A stretch of 64,000 nucleotides of DNA, taken from assembly GCA_025201375.1 (NCBI GenBank), contig JAIWZP010000013.1:434001-498000 (forward strand), in the 5' to 3' direction. Position numbers and translations under genes: made by a program. The notes beneath the pieces are model-generated. The model did not search any database. It worked only from the letters and a program-made list of their open reading frames with translations, and was not told the origin of the DNA. Every line of letters starts with the position of its first letter. Within the stretch, counting starts at the first letter, position 1. Below, in pieces: positions 35,729 through 46,663 of the stretch. Origin of the DNA: Gongronella butleri. Its lineage: Eukaryota > Mucoromycota > Mucoromycetes > Mucorales > Cunninghamellaceae.

Positions 35729-37083
35729 ATGGATGAATATTCCCCCTTTTGCCTTCTTCTCCACGCACATCAAGGCGGTCCTACATAATGATCCAGCAAC
35801 GGCCAATGGAGCACGATGCCTACAACATCCGTCGTCAGCAGCGCAGCAAGCGTGTATCTGCGAAAAAAAAAAAAGGATGGGTGTCAGGCAAAAAATAATA
35901 AATAAAAAAAGGGATGTGAATCATACTCATTTTGCAGGCGTGGCACCGATGGTAAAGGCGTTGCGGAAGGATTCAATGCGGTGAGGGCCGCGAGGCACGC
36001 GTAGAGAGGTGGTGTGGCGCCCATGCGAGGTGTTGTGATGGTTGGCCTATAGCGTCGTGTGGCCAATTGAAGGATGTGCGAAGCAAGCGTGCTTGTGACG
36101 CCTGCAGAAAGGTAGAAAGCGAGGAATTGCGGGCGGCCCATGCGGTCGTGAAGCGGGATGGCCAAGTAGGCGAGAGCAACGAGGGCGACCGACCCATGCA
36201 AGATGTTTCTGTGTGAAAACGAGGCTGTGATGAGATTGATGGTGCGAGGGCCGACGGAATAGGCGGCCTGGTGCGTGAACCAGCGTTGCATAAACGAGGC
36301 TGGCAGGACCCGCCATCCGGCCATGATTGCCACCTGCACGCCCATCAGACACGCGATTGTCTGGTGCGCAGGTGATTGTGCAAGGTGCACGCATTTTGCC
36401 CATGTCTGACGCGTCCATGCACGCCATCGCTGGCCTTGTTGCGTCTCGTCATCCGCGAACCGTTCATCCAATGGCAATCGGTACCTTGAATCATGGTCCA
36501 TGCGCCATTGCGCCGCAAGAACCGCGTCTTCGTCGGCATTTACTAGCTTTTTACGCAATTGTTCTCGCATAAACTGGTTCCGCCGCCATTGCTGTGTCTC
36601 GGCACGCTCGTGCAGCGACGCTGCCATCAAAAAGCTGCCACTCACCGTCATCACCGCAAAAACACCCGGAAAAACATAATGTTTCCACAGCCGGATTGTC
36701 GGTGCGCCCGTTGCCGCCGCCGCGCCCGCCGCGGGCATGGGCGGCGGCACCACAGGTGGACCTGGCGCCGGCGGAGGAGGCGGTGGTGGCGCGGCAGGCG
36801 TTATGGACGGCGCTGGTGAAGGTGTGGAAGGCGTGACAGGCGGCTTTGAAGCAGGAACACTTGCAGGTGGTGGCACCGCCGCCGGTTGAGGTGTGTGGAG
36901 CGACGAGGAAGAAGACGACGAAGACGAAGAGGGTGTCATGGTGGTCGGTTTAGGCGCCGCCGACGCAGAAGAAGCCGACGACGACGACGCGTATCTCGTT
37001 TTTTGAGCGGCACCGCGTCCAATGCTTGTGCTCGGCAACCGCGGGGCACTGGCCACTCGCAAGCAAAGCAAACGAGGCGTCAT
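35497..37083 (-). CDS. Mitochondrial rhomboid-like protein (Pcp1/PARL type), catalytic residues missing
   Basis: Three exons (37083-35927, 35857-35785, 35685-35497) give 472 residues. A presequence-like start (MTPRLLCLRVASAPRLPSTS) is followed by a long Ser/Pro-rich linker, a membrane segment (HYVFPGVFAVMTVSGSFLMA) and a rhomboid core with WRVLPASFMQRWFTH, the L-loop-like ASFSHRNILHGSVALVALAYL and further helices. The segment that should read GxSGA is RMGATPPLYACLAA, so Ser is replaced by Thr-Pro. The last helix, spliced across two introns, reads LLDHYANIAGAGFGWSYMAYG where active PARL-like proteases have DHAAHLGGALFG, so the catalytic His is Asn. The protein therefore looks like a pseudoprotease. 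The start is the first methionine giving a targeting peptide. Confidence 0.8.
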
Positions 37084-38284
37084 CAAACAGATGAAAGAAA
37101 AAAAAAGAAAAGAAAAGAGAGAGAAAAACAGGGGGAAATCCAAAGAACAAGCGTTTCGTGAGGTCACGCTGTTGCCCTTTTTATCCGTGGTGTCGTCGGG
37201 CTTCTAATTAACCAAGCATTTTCACATTAAAAAAACACGCAAAGAGATCTGCCTAAATTAGGGTACTAATTCGTTGATTGGTCACCTTTTACCGAAATCC
37301 TAATGTGACTGCGGGACCACAAAATAAAAGTGGTCGTCCTGATAATATTTTGAATCATAGGCAGCTATTGTTGAGCGGCGTTGGCTTGGTATACAACGAG
37401 ATAGGGGCGAAGTAGGACAAAAGGTGTTTTGAAGTTTTCAAACATAAATAAAATCGATCTGACCTATTCCACGCACAAGCTATAGTTCATCACGTCATGC
37501 GACTTTCATCGCCGGGGAAGTTGGGAGGCACAGCAAACCAACGAAGTCCGGAAAAAAAACACCTTTTCGATTCCCTAGGCAAACTCGTCTTTTCGCGTGC
37601 AGCATATCCATGTCGGGCTAACGATAAATGACACACGAACGCATCTCCGTCATCTTTCGAAATTTATTAGCTGATCCGAGAATAAGATCGTACGCCAATG
37701 TGGAAATGGTGAATTTACGGGGTAGTATCGATTTTCTCGTCAGTGGCCCAATTGACCCCCGGTTTTTATTCGTTTCTGGAAAGAAGGAAGCCAAAATACT
37801 TGAACGGCACAAAGTTTCACGGAGCCGCGGTCAATCGATGGCGCGCTCTGCAGTTATTCAAAAATCGCGATTTTTCCGAGGGATCTAGTCGGCCATTTTC
37901 AAACCGTGAAATTTAGGCGCCCAGATCGCCGCGCCGTTCCACCACATCGTGAATTGCCCTTCACCGATAGAAGTGCATTAAAAACCTGGGGTGAATCGAC
38001 TAGCTTTGGCGTAAAATGCAATTTGCTTCTTTTTTTCGCCTGAAGTCAAAGTTGACGAAAATTGGTCGCAGAGCCGCGATACAGAGACCAACAGAAGGAA
38101 CGCGATCTGCTGCATGTCTGGGTATCAATGATCACTGTAAAAACAAGTCCCAGGCAGAATAAACGCGGAACACCCGTTTATGGGCCAATTTTGACGCGCG
38201 ATATACCGCGTCAGTCGTCGGGTTACACATGCCTGTTTATAATCAATACCATGCACCTTGCGTCTTTCTTGCTAGCGGATGCGT

Positions 38285-38475
38285 CGGCGCGGCTCCAAGA
38301 GGGCGTATTTCCAGAGCAATTCGCAATTGAAATTAAACCTAAATTGGCCATTGCTCATCAACGACTGGATGGACCGCGCTTTTTTTTTGGCATTTCTCGT
38401 GGTTTCTTCATGCGATGCTTCTTGTGTGAAAGTTTGGTAAGATTCAGGCGACCGGATTTTTTGATTTTGGTTTGA
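38285..38475 (+). repeat. Dispersed degenerate repeat, copy B
   Basis: This copy holds GCAATTCGCAATTGAAATT, then CATTGCTCATCAACGACTGG, then GGACCGCGC with a T-run, then TTGGCATTTCTCGTGG, then GAAAGTTTGGTAAGATTC and CAGGCGACCGG. It is the clearest reference copy; copies A, C and D align to parts of it. Confidence 0.65.
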
Positions 38476-38804
38476 GAGCTCGGCAGGGCTCGTTTTTTGA
38501 TTTGCATCTGGCGCGGCCCCAACCACATGTGGCAGCCACGACTTGAACCCCCTTTGGTGTTTTTAGCTCGCCTTTCACGCTGAGACGCGTTTCGGGGCTG
38601 AAGAGTACCTTGTTGGCGAATTGTAATTGACGTGTTGCTGAAAAACGAGAGCATTTCTGAATGAGCTTGTTCAAATCGTCCCAAATTCGAAACAAAGAAA
38701 GACCAAGGCAAAAGTCTCGACGAATGCCTTGTTTTCTCGACAAGATGCTAGTGCGCTCATTGTCGATTTGCAATGTGTAAACTAGGTGCAGTGTGTTTTT
38801 CTAG

Positions 38805-38935
38805 CTGAAATTGCTCATTGCTCGACAACGACTAGATGTACCCGGCGCTTTTTGCCATTCCTCGTAGTTTCCATTCACCGCCTCTCTTGCGTGTAAGTTT
38901 GGCTTGATTTTGGGCACCCGCCAGGCGTCCAAAAT
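38805..38935 (+). repeat. Dispersed degenerate repeat, copy C
   Basis: ATTGCTCATTGCTCGACAAC, then GACTAGATG, then CGGCGCTTTTTGCC, then ATTCCTCGTAGTTTCC and GTAAGTTTGGCTTGATTTTG follow copy B in order and spacing, about 480 bp downstream of it. Confidence 0.6.
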
Positions 38936-39355
38936 CGATGTCACGCCTGAAAGTGATGCCATTTGATGCATTTGTCCCTGTTTCTCAGTAAATGTTGCAT
39001 TAAAATGGCGTGTCAACCACGCAGGTTCACGGGCAAATGGCAATTTGAAGAATTTTAGCAAAACTTGTGGCATGACATTGATTTTCATCGTTGGCTTACC
39101 TCGAAACGACGTCCAGGAATCGCATTTGTTATCTCTGTGTCTTTTTTTTTTCTTTTCGTATCTCAAGGAGTCGCGCCCCCCAAAGCCCAAGTCGGCTCTT
39201 GCTGGGGGGTGGCAGCCTGCTGCGGCGGCGCTCGTTTTTTTTTTTTTTTTTGTAGCGGGCGTGTCGGAGATACAAACAGGGACGCGTCCAAGTTTTGTTT
39301 ATTTTTTTTGCTCTTCTTCCCTTTTCTTTTCCTTTTCTTTCCCCCTTGTCAGCTT

Positions 39356-42300
39356 ATGGCGCAATTTACATCGTACATCAGGCGAAAACAACAACGACGA
39401 GCTTCTATTTTACGTGAGCAAGAAGAGCGCGATGCAGCGGCGCAGGTGGAAGAGGCTGCGCGGGCGGCGGAAGAGGCTGCGCGGGTATCGGACCAGCCAG
39501 AATCGTCTACCATGGCACAGGCTCGCCAACAAGGAGAAGAACAGACAATTCAACGGCAGGAAGGCCAGCCGGCGGTCGGTAAGTGTGCGTGCGGACGTGT
39601 GTGTATGCACTTTTTGCTGACCCCTTCTTTTTTTTTTTGTAGCCAAGCGGCAGAAGGTGGGCAAGGGACGATCGACAGCAAAACGACGGCAGAATGCGGA
39701 TGAAAAAGAGGCGAAGGTGGAAGCCAAGGAGGAACACGCTGATGCAATCAAGGCGTCCACGACTGTGGTGCTCAAGCCATGTCCCCGGTGCACGAAAGAC
39801 AGCCAAGAGGCAGACAAGTTCGCGGATGCCATCTTGATGGCTGACCCGTCTTATGTGCAAGATCCCGCCGCGACGCATGCGCGCCTTTCCGAGGGCCATC
39901 AAGAGTATCGGCGCCTGCGGGCACTCGCACTAGAGCGCCTCGAGCAAGCACGGACCCATGCCCGCCCAACGAACAAGGACTGCCCCTTTTATATCCCGCG
40001 CCAAAAAGTACAGACACAAACTCGCATAGGCACCGACGTGAAGCTGCGCACGGTCACGATCAAGCACGGCCTTTTTTCGTTGCTACGAAGTGACATTGCT
40101 GACCAAGACAAGACGGCAATATTCCACGCAATCGGTCAAGTCGTGGCGTTCAATCGCATCCTGGAAATCCACGCCATGGCCTTTGCTCGTTTTTACATCA
40201 CCGCCATCTTGCAATCCGACCCTGCCGTCCACGTCCCTCGCGCTCTTTTTTCGCCTGATTTCTTTCACGGTGTTTTCCAGCTCCTGACCGGCGGCGAATG
40301 GACAAATACAAAGATCTTTGGCGAAACAGAGCGGGACATGCTGTTCCTGGTCTTCAGCCAATTCCGCACTCGATTTCCCCAGATTGTCATTGGCAAAATG
40401 TTGTCACCGGCAGGATTGCCAGCCTCGCCATTCACGGACATCACCGCGTACACAGCCATCCAATTGTCGACATGCCTAAAAAATCACGTCATTGAGGACT
40501 TTAGCGCATTTATGATCGATTACTTGCAAGCCGAATTCATGCGACGTCACGACGTAAGAAAAAAAAGAGAGAGAGAGAGAGAAAGAGAGAAAAAAAAAAA
40601 AAGAGAAGAGGGGCAACGGAATGACGCTGATCCATTGTTTCTTTGCTTTTCTTCTTTTTTTTTTTTTTTTTTTTTTGTTTTTTTAGGACTTGAAGCCGGG
40701 GCATGCTAGACAATATGCGATTTACACCTTCGACACCAGTGCGCGGGACGACAAGTTTCCAGCTGAGGCACCCAATCCGAAGCTTCGCCAAGAAGTGAAA
40801 GAGGCATTGATGGCCACGGCGAATGAATTGGCGGCTTTCATGGACACAAAATGGGAACAAGTCGAGGGCTGGGTGGCAGCAGAGAAGACGAGAATGGAGG
40901 AAGCCACCCGCATCCGACAAGAGCGCGCGCGCGAGGCGCATCAAGCGACATTGGCGGCGCGTGTAGCGCACATTGCAGGGATGACCAATGTGAGCAACTC
41001 TGCGGACGATTCATTGGGCAACGCGGGCACCCCTGGGACAAGCAGCTCCTCTGAGGAGATCGATGGCGGCGCTGACGTCGTTGACGCGACAACTGAGGAA
41101 GGCATTGACACACCCACCCACGACCAAGACGGCGCGCAACCAGCGACCACTGGCGACTCCCCTGCCTCGCCATCCACCGCGACCCGCCGCATGAAAATCA
41201 CCACGGCGACGCTGACAAAGTATCCGCACTTCTTCATGCGACTGTTGTACGATGTCTTGCAGACAATGGAAGCCTGGAATGATCAAGACGAAGCCCGGCC
41301 CGCTGAGCCACGCGACACGGTCACTTATCCATGGGTCCATCACCAACTTGCCGCTGACGTCGATGAGTGGGGACGCTTGAAAAGACGAAAACGATCGCAA
41401 TTGACCCATTTGGTGGCGGATCTGATCAATTCTGGCGTTGCCCTGGACCCGGCACGCCTGCCCTTCCGATTGTCCGACACTTCTCGCTTTGCCATCCAAG
41501 CAATTGCTGACGAGGCAATGGCCCAAATCGCCCAAGGCACTTTTACCCCCGACACCATCATCACCAGATCGCAGCTGCGTCTATTCACCATTGCACCCGT
41601 GCCAAACTTGCGCTTGAAGTTTATTCATATTAGCCATCGCACGCTTTTGCAAATTATGCGCCATTTCGGCCTCTTCCAATACGCAATCGGTCCACAGGCA
41701 GCACCTAGCGACGGCACAATGCATCCAGTGCTTGGCATCTTTGACTGGAAGAAAATTCGTCGGTAAGATTCCACAGTCCTTGCCAAAAAAAAAAGAGGAA
41801 AGAAAAAAAATTGACGCACTTTTTTTTTTTTACGCGCCCGTCGTCTTAGCCCGGCGCGCTCGGCCTTTGAAAACGCCTTTACCACAGACGGGTTCTCGGC
41901 TGGCATCATGTTCAGAAAGGTCGTGGCTGCTCAACGACCGCCCAAATTGACGCTTCAAGATTTTGGCCCTGACGACCTCCAAACGTGCCACTTGTGGGGC
42001 GCTGATCCGGGCGTGACAGAAATTTTCGTTGCTGTTGACGGTTCATCGGAGCACCATGGTATCTACAACGCCATTTCACCGGAAATGCCTTTACCGCTCG
42101 CATCCATCTGCCCTGTACCCGGCACAGAGCATGGCCATGTCTTGGACCCCTGGGCTGCACCTGTCAGCCCCTGCCTCGCTCGGTGCGCCGAAAATCCAGT
42201 GCGCCTACATGATCCAGCGGCGAAATCGACTCGCAGACGATCTCACTCTGTCCCATCGCGTCCGCAACACCCAATGGCACCCCATGAACACGAGCGGCAT

Positions 42301-43210
42301 GAAATTAGACGGATGTCAGCCGCGGAATTTGATCATCTAGCCGGTTACCACCGCACGAATACACGCATCAAGCAATGGAAACAAATGCAAATCGGCGATC
42401 GCACCATCTCCAACATTGAATCGACCATTCCTAGTGCAAAGACGGCCCAGCTCGGTCGCATGACGCACCACATCCATGAGCTATTGGCCGCCCTGCCCAT
42501 CCTATTGTCTTTTTACGGTCTAGATCATCAAGCCCTCCGCTTTTTGAACTATCGAGGAAAGCAAAAGGCAGCCAGTGAAATGATCAACATCCTTGTCAAA
42601 GGTGGCCGCAAGTATCCCCGCCCCGACGACGACACCATTGCCATGCGCACATCGGTGGAAAAGCCTGCAAAGTAAGGAAATGAGATTAAAATGCGATTTT
42701 ACCCTTGATGCTGACTCTCCCTTTTTACCTTTTTCCTTTTTTTTTTTTTTTTTTTTGCCACAAAGATGGCGAGCAGCGCCGCATGTCGCCAGCCCTGACA
42801 AGTGTCCAGTCATTTGCTTGGGCGATGGCAACTTTGATCGCATCCGCTTTCGTGGCAAGAGCCATGGACACGTCAAACTCCTCCGCCAGAAGCTCCGACA
42901 AGCGCAAAAGCAAGGCAGACTGATCGTGGTGGACGTTGCAGAAGGATACACGTCAAAAACGTGCTCCACTTGTGGACGCCGTGCATTGGCAAATGTCAAG
43001 GTGTTTCTCCCATTCCAAAAGGTGTACGCGCTGCACGCCGTTGTCTTTTGCAACAAGTGCAACCGAGTGTGGCAGCGTGACGCCAACGCGGCCAGAAACA
43101 TCCGCAGCATTGCCATCCTCGCCGTGCAAGGGAGCAGCTTGCCCGCCGTGAAAAAGACCAATCCCACCAGCCGGCCCCTCGTCTTTACGAAATCTTACGA
43201 CGATAGCTAG
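39356..43210 (+). CDS. Fanzor-like RNA-guided nuclease (eukaryotic TnpB homologue)
   Basis: Five exons (39356-39578, 39643-40553, 40687-41762, 41850-42671, 42766-43210) join in phase to 1158 residues. The C-terminus is a split RuvC nuclease with a zinc ribbon: RuvC-I HLWGADPGVTEIFVAVDG (Asp about 789), RuvC-II VVDVAEGYTSKTCSTCG (Glu about 1070), zinc ligands C1077, C1080, C1106 and C1109, and RuvC-III VWQRDANAARNI (Asp about 1116). All three acidic residues and four cysteines are intact. This TSKTC...CN.CN...RDANAARNI signature belongs to OrfB/TnpB and its eukaryotic counterpart Fanzor, an RNA-guided DNA endonuclease of mobile elements. The first about 120 residues are a charged coiled-coil-like extension with basic patches. 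The protein is long for the family. No serine recombinase or DDE transposase lies beside it. Introns resemble those of neighbours, so it is not a recent arrival. Confidence 0.87.
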
Positions 43211-43225
43211 TTTTTTTTTTCTTTC

Positions 43226-43246
43226 TCGCGGCCGCAGAAGCCGCGA
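43226..43246 (+). other. Stem-loop 1 downstream of the Fanzor gene
   Basis: TCGCGGC and GCCGCGA pair perfectly (7 bp) around a 7-base loop, 16 bp after the stop codon. Confidence 0.6.
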
Positions 43247-43254
43247 TGCTTGCG

Positions 43255-43278
43255 CTTTTATTTTCTTCAAAATAAAAG
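43255..43278 (+). other. Stem-loop 2 downstream of the Fanzor gene (contains AATAAA)
   Basis: CTTTTATTTT and AAAATAAAAG form a perfect 10-bp stem with a CTTC loop. The right arm includes AATAAA, so it may simply be the polyadenylation signal of the mRNA. Confidence 0.6.
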
Positions 43279-43307
43279 GTAAGGAGAGAGAACGGGTGTA
43301 GGAGCGC

Positions 43308-43324
43308 TTGCCCCTTTGGGGCAA
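43308..43324 (+). other. Stem-loop 3 downstream of the Fanzor gene
   Basis: TTGCCCC and GGGGCAA pair perfectly (7 bp) around TTT. It lies between the Fanzor gene and the esf2 start, so it could belong to either transcript. Confidence 0.55.
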
Positions 43325-43475
43325 TGAGGAAGTATAGAAAATGAATTCGTGCATTTTTATTGGCCACTGACCTTCCGTGTTTTTTTTCTAGTGCAGATAA
43401 AGCCACAGCGGCATGATCTTTGACGCTTTTTTTGCATCTTTTTCTCCCTTTTTTGATTTTTTTGCTCTTTTCACC

Positions 43476-44725
43476 ATGTCCAAAGCCAAGGCAGAGGATC
43501 TCCTGGGTCTACACGACAGTGACAATGACAGTGCGCATGAAGACCAGGTTCAGGACGACGATCGCTTTGCTCTGACCCAATTGCAGGACGATTCCAGCGA
43601 CGACGAGCAAGATCAGTCGGATCAGTCGGACGACGACCACGAGGACGACGGCGACGATGGCAACGAGCAATCGAGTGACGATCAGGACGAACAGGACGAG
43701 GATAACGACGACGATTCAGAGCAAGGCAATGACCATCCATTGGCACCAAAGAGCAAAAAAGTCAGCAAAGTCAAGCCAATGTCCGAGAAGGAGTTGCAGG
43801 AACTGGAGGAGGCCAATCGCAAGAGCGGTGTCTGCTACTTGTCACGCATCCCGCGCTTCATGACCCCAAAGGGCGTCAGACACAATCTTTCAAAGTATGC
43901 CGAGCTTGGAAAGCTGTATCTCGTCCCTGAAGGTATTAAAAAAAAGGGAGAAAAAATCAACCAAGTCAAAAAACTCATGCTCACTTTTTTTTTTGCACGC
44001 GTTCGAAAGACGCCAAAATCACCGCACGACGACGAAAATATAATCGCAATCGACGCATCAATTACAGCGAGGGCTGGGTGGAGTTCAAGGACAAGAAAAA
44101 GGCAAAAGCGCTCGCTGAACATCTCAACATGAAGCAAGTTGGTAAGCAAATCCACTCAATTGCCCGCCCAACACGCGTCCATGCGCCCCAAACGCAAAAA
44201 CGCGCTCATGCGCACCAAAACGCGTTTGTTCGCGCCATTTCGCTCAAAAATCTTTTTTTTCTTTTACATTGGTTAGGCGGCAAGCGTGGATCCAAACATT
44301 ACCATGAGATGTGGAACATCAAGTACCTGCCGAAGTTCAAGTGGCGTCATTTGACAGAGCAATTCGGTAAGTGAGGGGGGGGAAAGGCGAGAAAAAAAAG
44401 GAGGACAAAAGGGTGAATTTGGCTCATTTTCATGATCAACTTAGCCTACGAACGCCGCGCACGCCAGGAGCGCATGCGCGCCGAGATGGCGCAAGCGGCA
44501 CGCGAGAACAAGGCGTACATGGAGAACGTCAACAAGGCCAAGAAGATCAAGAACATCGAATCCAAGAAGCGCAAGCGCGGCGAGGAGGTCGACACCGACA
44601 CCAAGCAAAAGCGCGTCTTCAGGCAGCGAGAAAAGGTCGACCGCGAGGCTGCTCGCAGCACAAAGACCGATACCATGACCGACTCGAGCTTGAAAAATGT
44701 CTTGGGACAAGTCTTTGGCAAATAA
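43476..44725 (+). CDS. esf2: Esf2/ABT1 pre-rRNA-processing protein
   Basis: Four exons (43476-43932, 44010-44141, 44277-44366, 44445-44725) give 319 residues. A highly acidic N-terminus of about 100 residues is followed by the RRM-like core SGVCYLSRIPRFMTPKGVRHNLSKYAELGKLYLVPE, then NYSEGWVEFKDKKKAKALAEHLN and the diagnostic GGK..GSKHYHEMWNIKYLPKFKWRHLTE. A basic helical tail ends the protein. Esf2 (ABT1 in animals) works in the nucleolar small-subunit processome and stimulates the helicase Dbp8 during 18S rRNA maturation. The methionine at 43476 follows a T-rich leader and a CACC context. The intron joins rebuild conserved segments, so the model is well supported. Confidence 0.93.
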
Positions 44726-45403
44726 AACACATTAGAATAGCATGCATCATTTTCTCTCATAATCTGTACTCCATTGTGCCTGTCCTTGGAAAGATATAAT
44801 ACAAGTGGATGAACCCAGTTGTGCGTACTATACGCGTTTTTCCCAATGAGTCTTGCTTGAATCGCCTGCCAAACGAAATGCCGATATTCACAAATGCAAT
44901 CTTAAACACTACAAGCCGTAGTTGGATCACCTCCAAATCTTTTTCATTAGGTCATTTCGTCGCGTCTTTTTTTCAAGTCTTTTTTTCAAGTCTTTTTCTT
45001 TCAACATGGCGTTGAAAACCAAAAGTCAGTTGCGTCGTTGTTTAGATGAATCCAAAATATCGACATTTTCACAATTATAACAATATCTTGGTCAAATTTT
45101 TCTTCGATCGCTATGAGATTTGCAATGTTCGAATCAGACGGGCTCGTACGTCATTTCTAGAAAGTATGTTTGGCCGATGCGTGACATTTGTACGCTTGTG
45201 AAAGCCGTTCAAACATCACAAACATTTTCAACCTCGATGTTCTCGGCAACTGATTGGACGACGCACGGCACTTTTAACAGATCAAAAGCATCTGTAGCAT
45301 CTCTATCGAATGAGGCCAGTTTCATCGATGGATGGCTAAAACTCGCAAAGAAAATCCACGTTTTCATCAAAATATTTAATTGCGATTTGCTCGACAACGG
45401 TCT

Positions 45404-45422
45404 ACGGTACCTACAGTACCGT
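45404..45422. repeat. Short perfect inverted repeat
   Basis: ACGGTAC and GTACCGT form a 7-bp stem around CTACA. It lies just after GCTCGACAACGG, a word resembling the core of the dispersed repeat. Confidence 0.5.
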
Positions 45423-46279
45423 TCTGTAGATACAGTGCCGTCTTTGATCACAGATTCGTTTGAGGTGACTTGCGGGCCGATACGTGGGCTATTGTCGCCT
45501 ACGCTACCAGAATAGACAAAGCCTTGCCCCATTTTTGCTGGGCTCGTCTTCTGAATCTTGTTCATAGGGTCCTATATTTGAGCTAGAGGATGCTGAACAC
45601 AAAAAGCCGACGATGTCAAGTTTTTTCAGAGATCGGATCATTCAGTCCTGTGAAAATACATTTTTCATAAATTCGGAGCCAAATCAGACTCAAAGCGATC
45701 CCTGAAGGCTAACTCGCCGAGAACTCGACGCGATGTCCCCAAACAGCAAGCGCTGTATGATATCGAAAAATGAACAGATTATGATACTGTACCTACTGTA
45801 AGTGCTTAATTTGTGGTTTATCATACAGTAAAATTCCAAAATTATGAAAATTATGGCGCTTTTGTGAATTTTCTTCTCGGGCGATTTGCTGGCTGTTTTT
45901 TTCAAACAGAGGCGAGGGCGCGAGGCACGCTTCCCTCGTGCAACAACCCCCTCACCACCAAATTTGAGAGGCACACTGGTACACTATCATATCACGTAGA
46001 ATCATAGAAAGGATAGAATCAGTGTCGCCAAAAAAATAATGTTTGATAACTTGCTATCATACATCGGCTATCATACAGTACTCGGTCATCATACTGTATA
46101 TCGGCTACAACGGCTACACTACTACTATCATACCTACTACTGTACCTACAACAGCTGCCTAGGCCATTTTTTGATACGATTTTTTGTAATATGAAAATTG
46201 CCAGACACGCTTGAAATTAAAACAAATCACCATTTTTCTGGAGCTTTCGTTTCGCTTTCTTTTTTTTTTTTTTTTTAAA

Positions 46280-46395
46280 CATCGACTACATCGACTACAT
46301 CAGCTACATCGGCTACATCGGCTACATCGGCTACATCGGCTACATCGGCTACATCGGCTATGATACATCGACTACATCGGCTACAACATCTACAA
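46280..46395. repeat. 9-bp minisatellite, unit CATCGGCTA
   Basis: Nine uninterrupted 9-bp units run from 46280 to 46360: CATCGACTA twice, CATCAGCTA once, CATCGGCTA six times. TGATA and three imperfect units follow. No stable open frame uses it. A T-run of 18 bases lies shortly before it. Confidence 0.9.
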
Positions 46396-46663
46396 AAATC
46401 GACTGCGTATGGGCCAGTGAAGACAACCCATTTCTCTTGCGTCTTGCTAGTCGAAAAAAAAGAAGAATGAAAAGGGAAATCTGAATCTTGTATGATATTT
46501 TATTTTATTTTTACTTGGGAATGGTGTTACAATGATGTGTGAAAGCGCTACTGATTGCAGCCTGTAATGGAAAAAGCCATGAAGACATGGGAGTTGCCGG
46601 TGGGATGAGGGGAACGGGTAAAAAAAAAAGAAAAGAAAAGAAAAATGCTTGAGTGGTGCGATT

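Larger units (their letters stand above)
37084..39355. other. Gene-free, repeat-bearing gap upstream of the Fanzor gene
   Basis: About 2.3 kb hold no supported gene. Two diverged copies of the dispersed repeat lie here in the same orientation (38285-38475 and 38805-38935). The part next to 39355 is T-rich and probably includes the Fanzor promoter; TTGTCAG directly before the ATG could also be an intron 3' end. No terminal inverted repeats were found by eye. Confidence 0.55.
44726..46663. other. Gene-free gap with short hairpins and a minisatellite
   Basis: About 1.9 kb of AT-rich sequence lie between two convergent genes. Short words such as ATCATACAGTA, CTGTACCTACT and GGCTACA recur in imperfect form from about 45400 to 46400. 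The 131-residue frame at 45120-45515 has no recognisable content. The 9-bp tandem array is listed separately. Confidence 0.55.

Noticed and set aside
38530..38560. B-box-like GGTTCAAGTCG on the minus strand (possible tRNA)
   Set aside because: No A-box at the right distance and no cloverleaf can be drawn from the surrounding bases.
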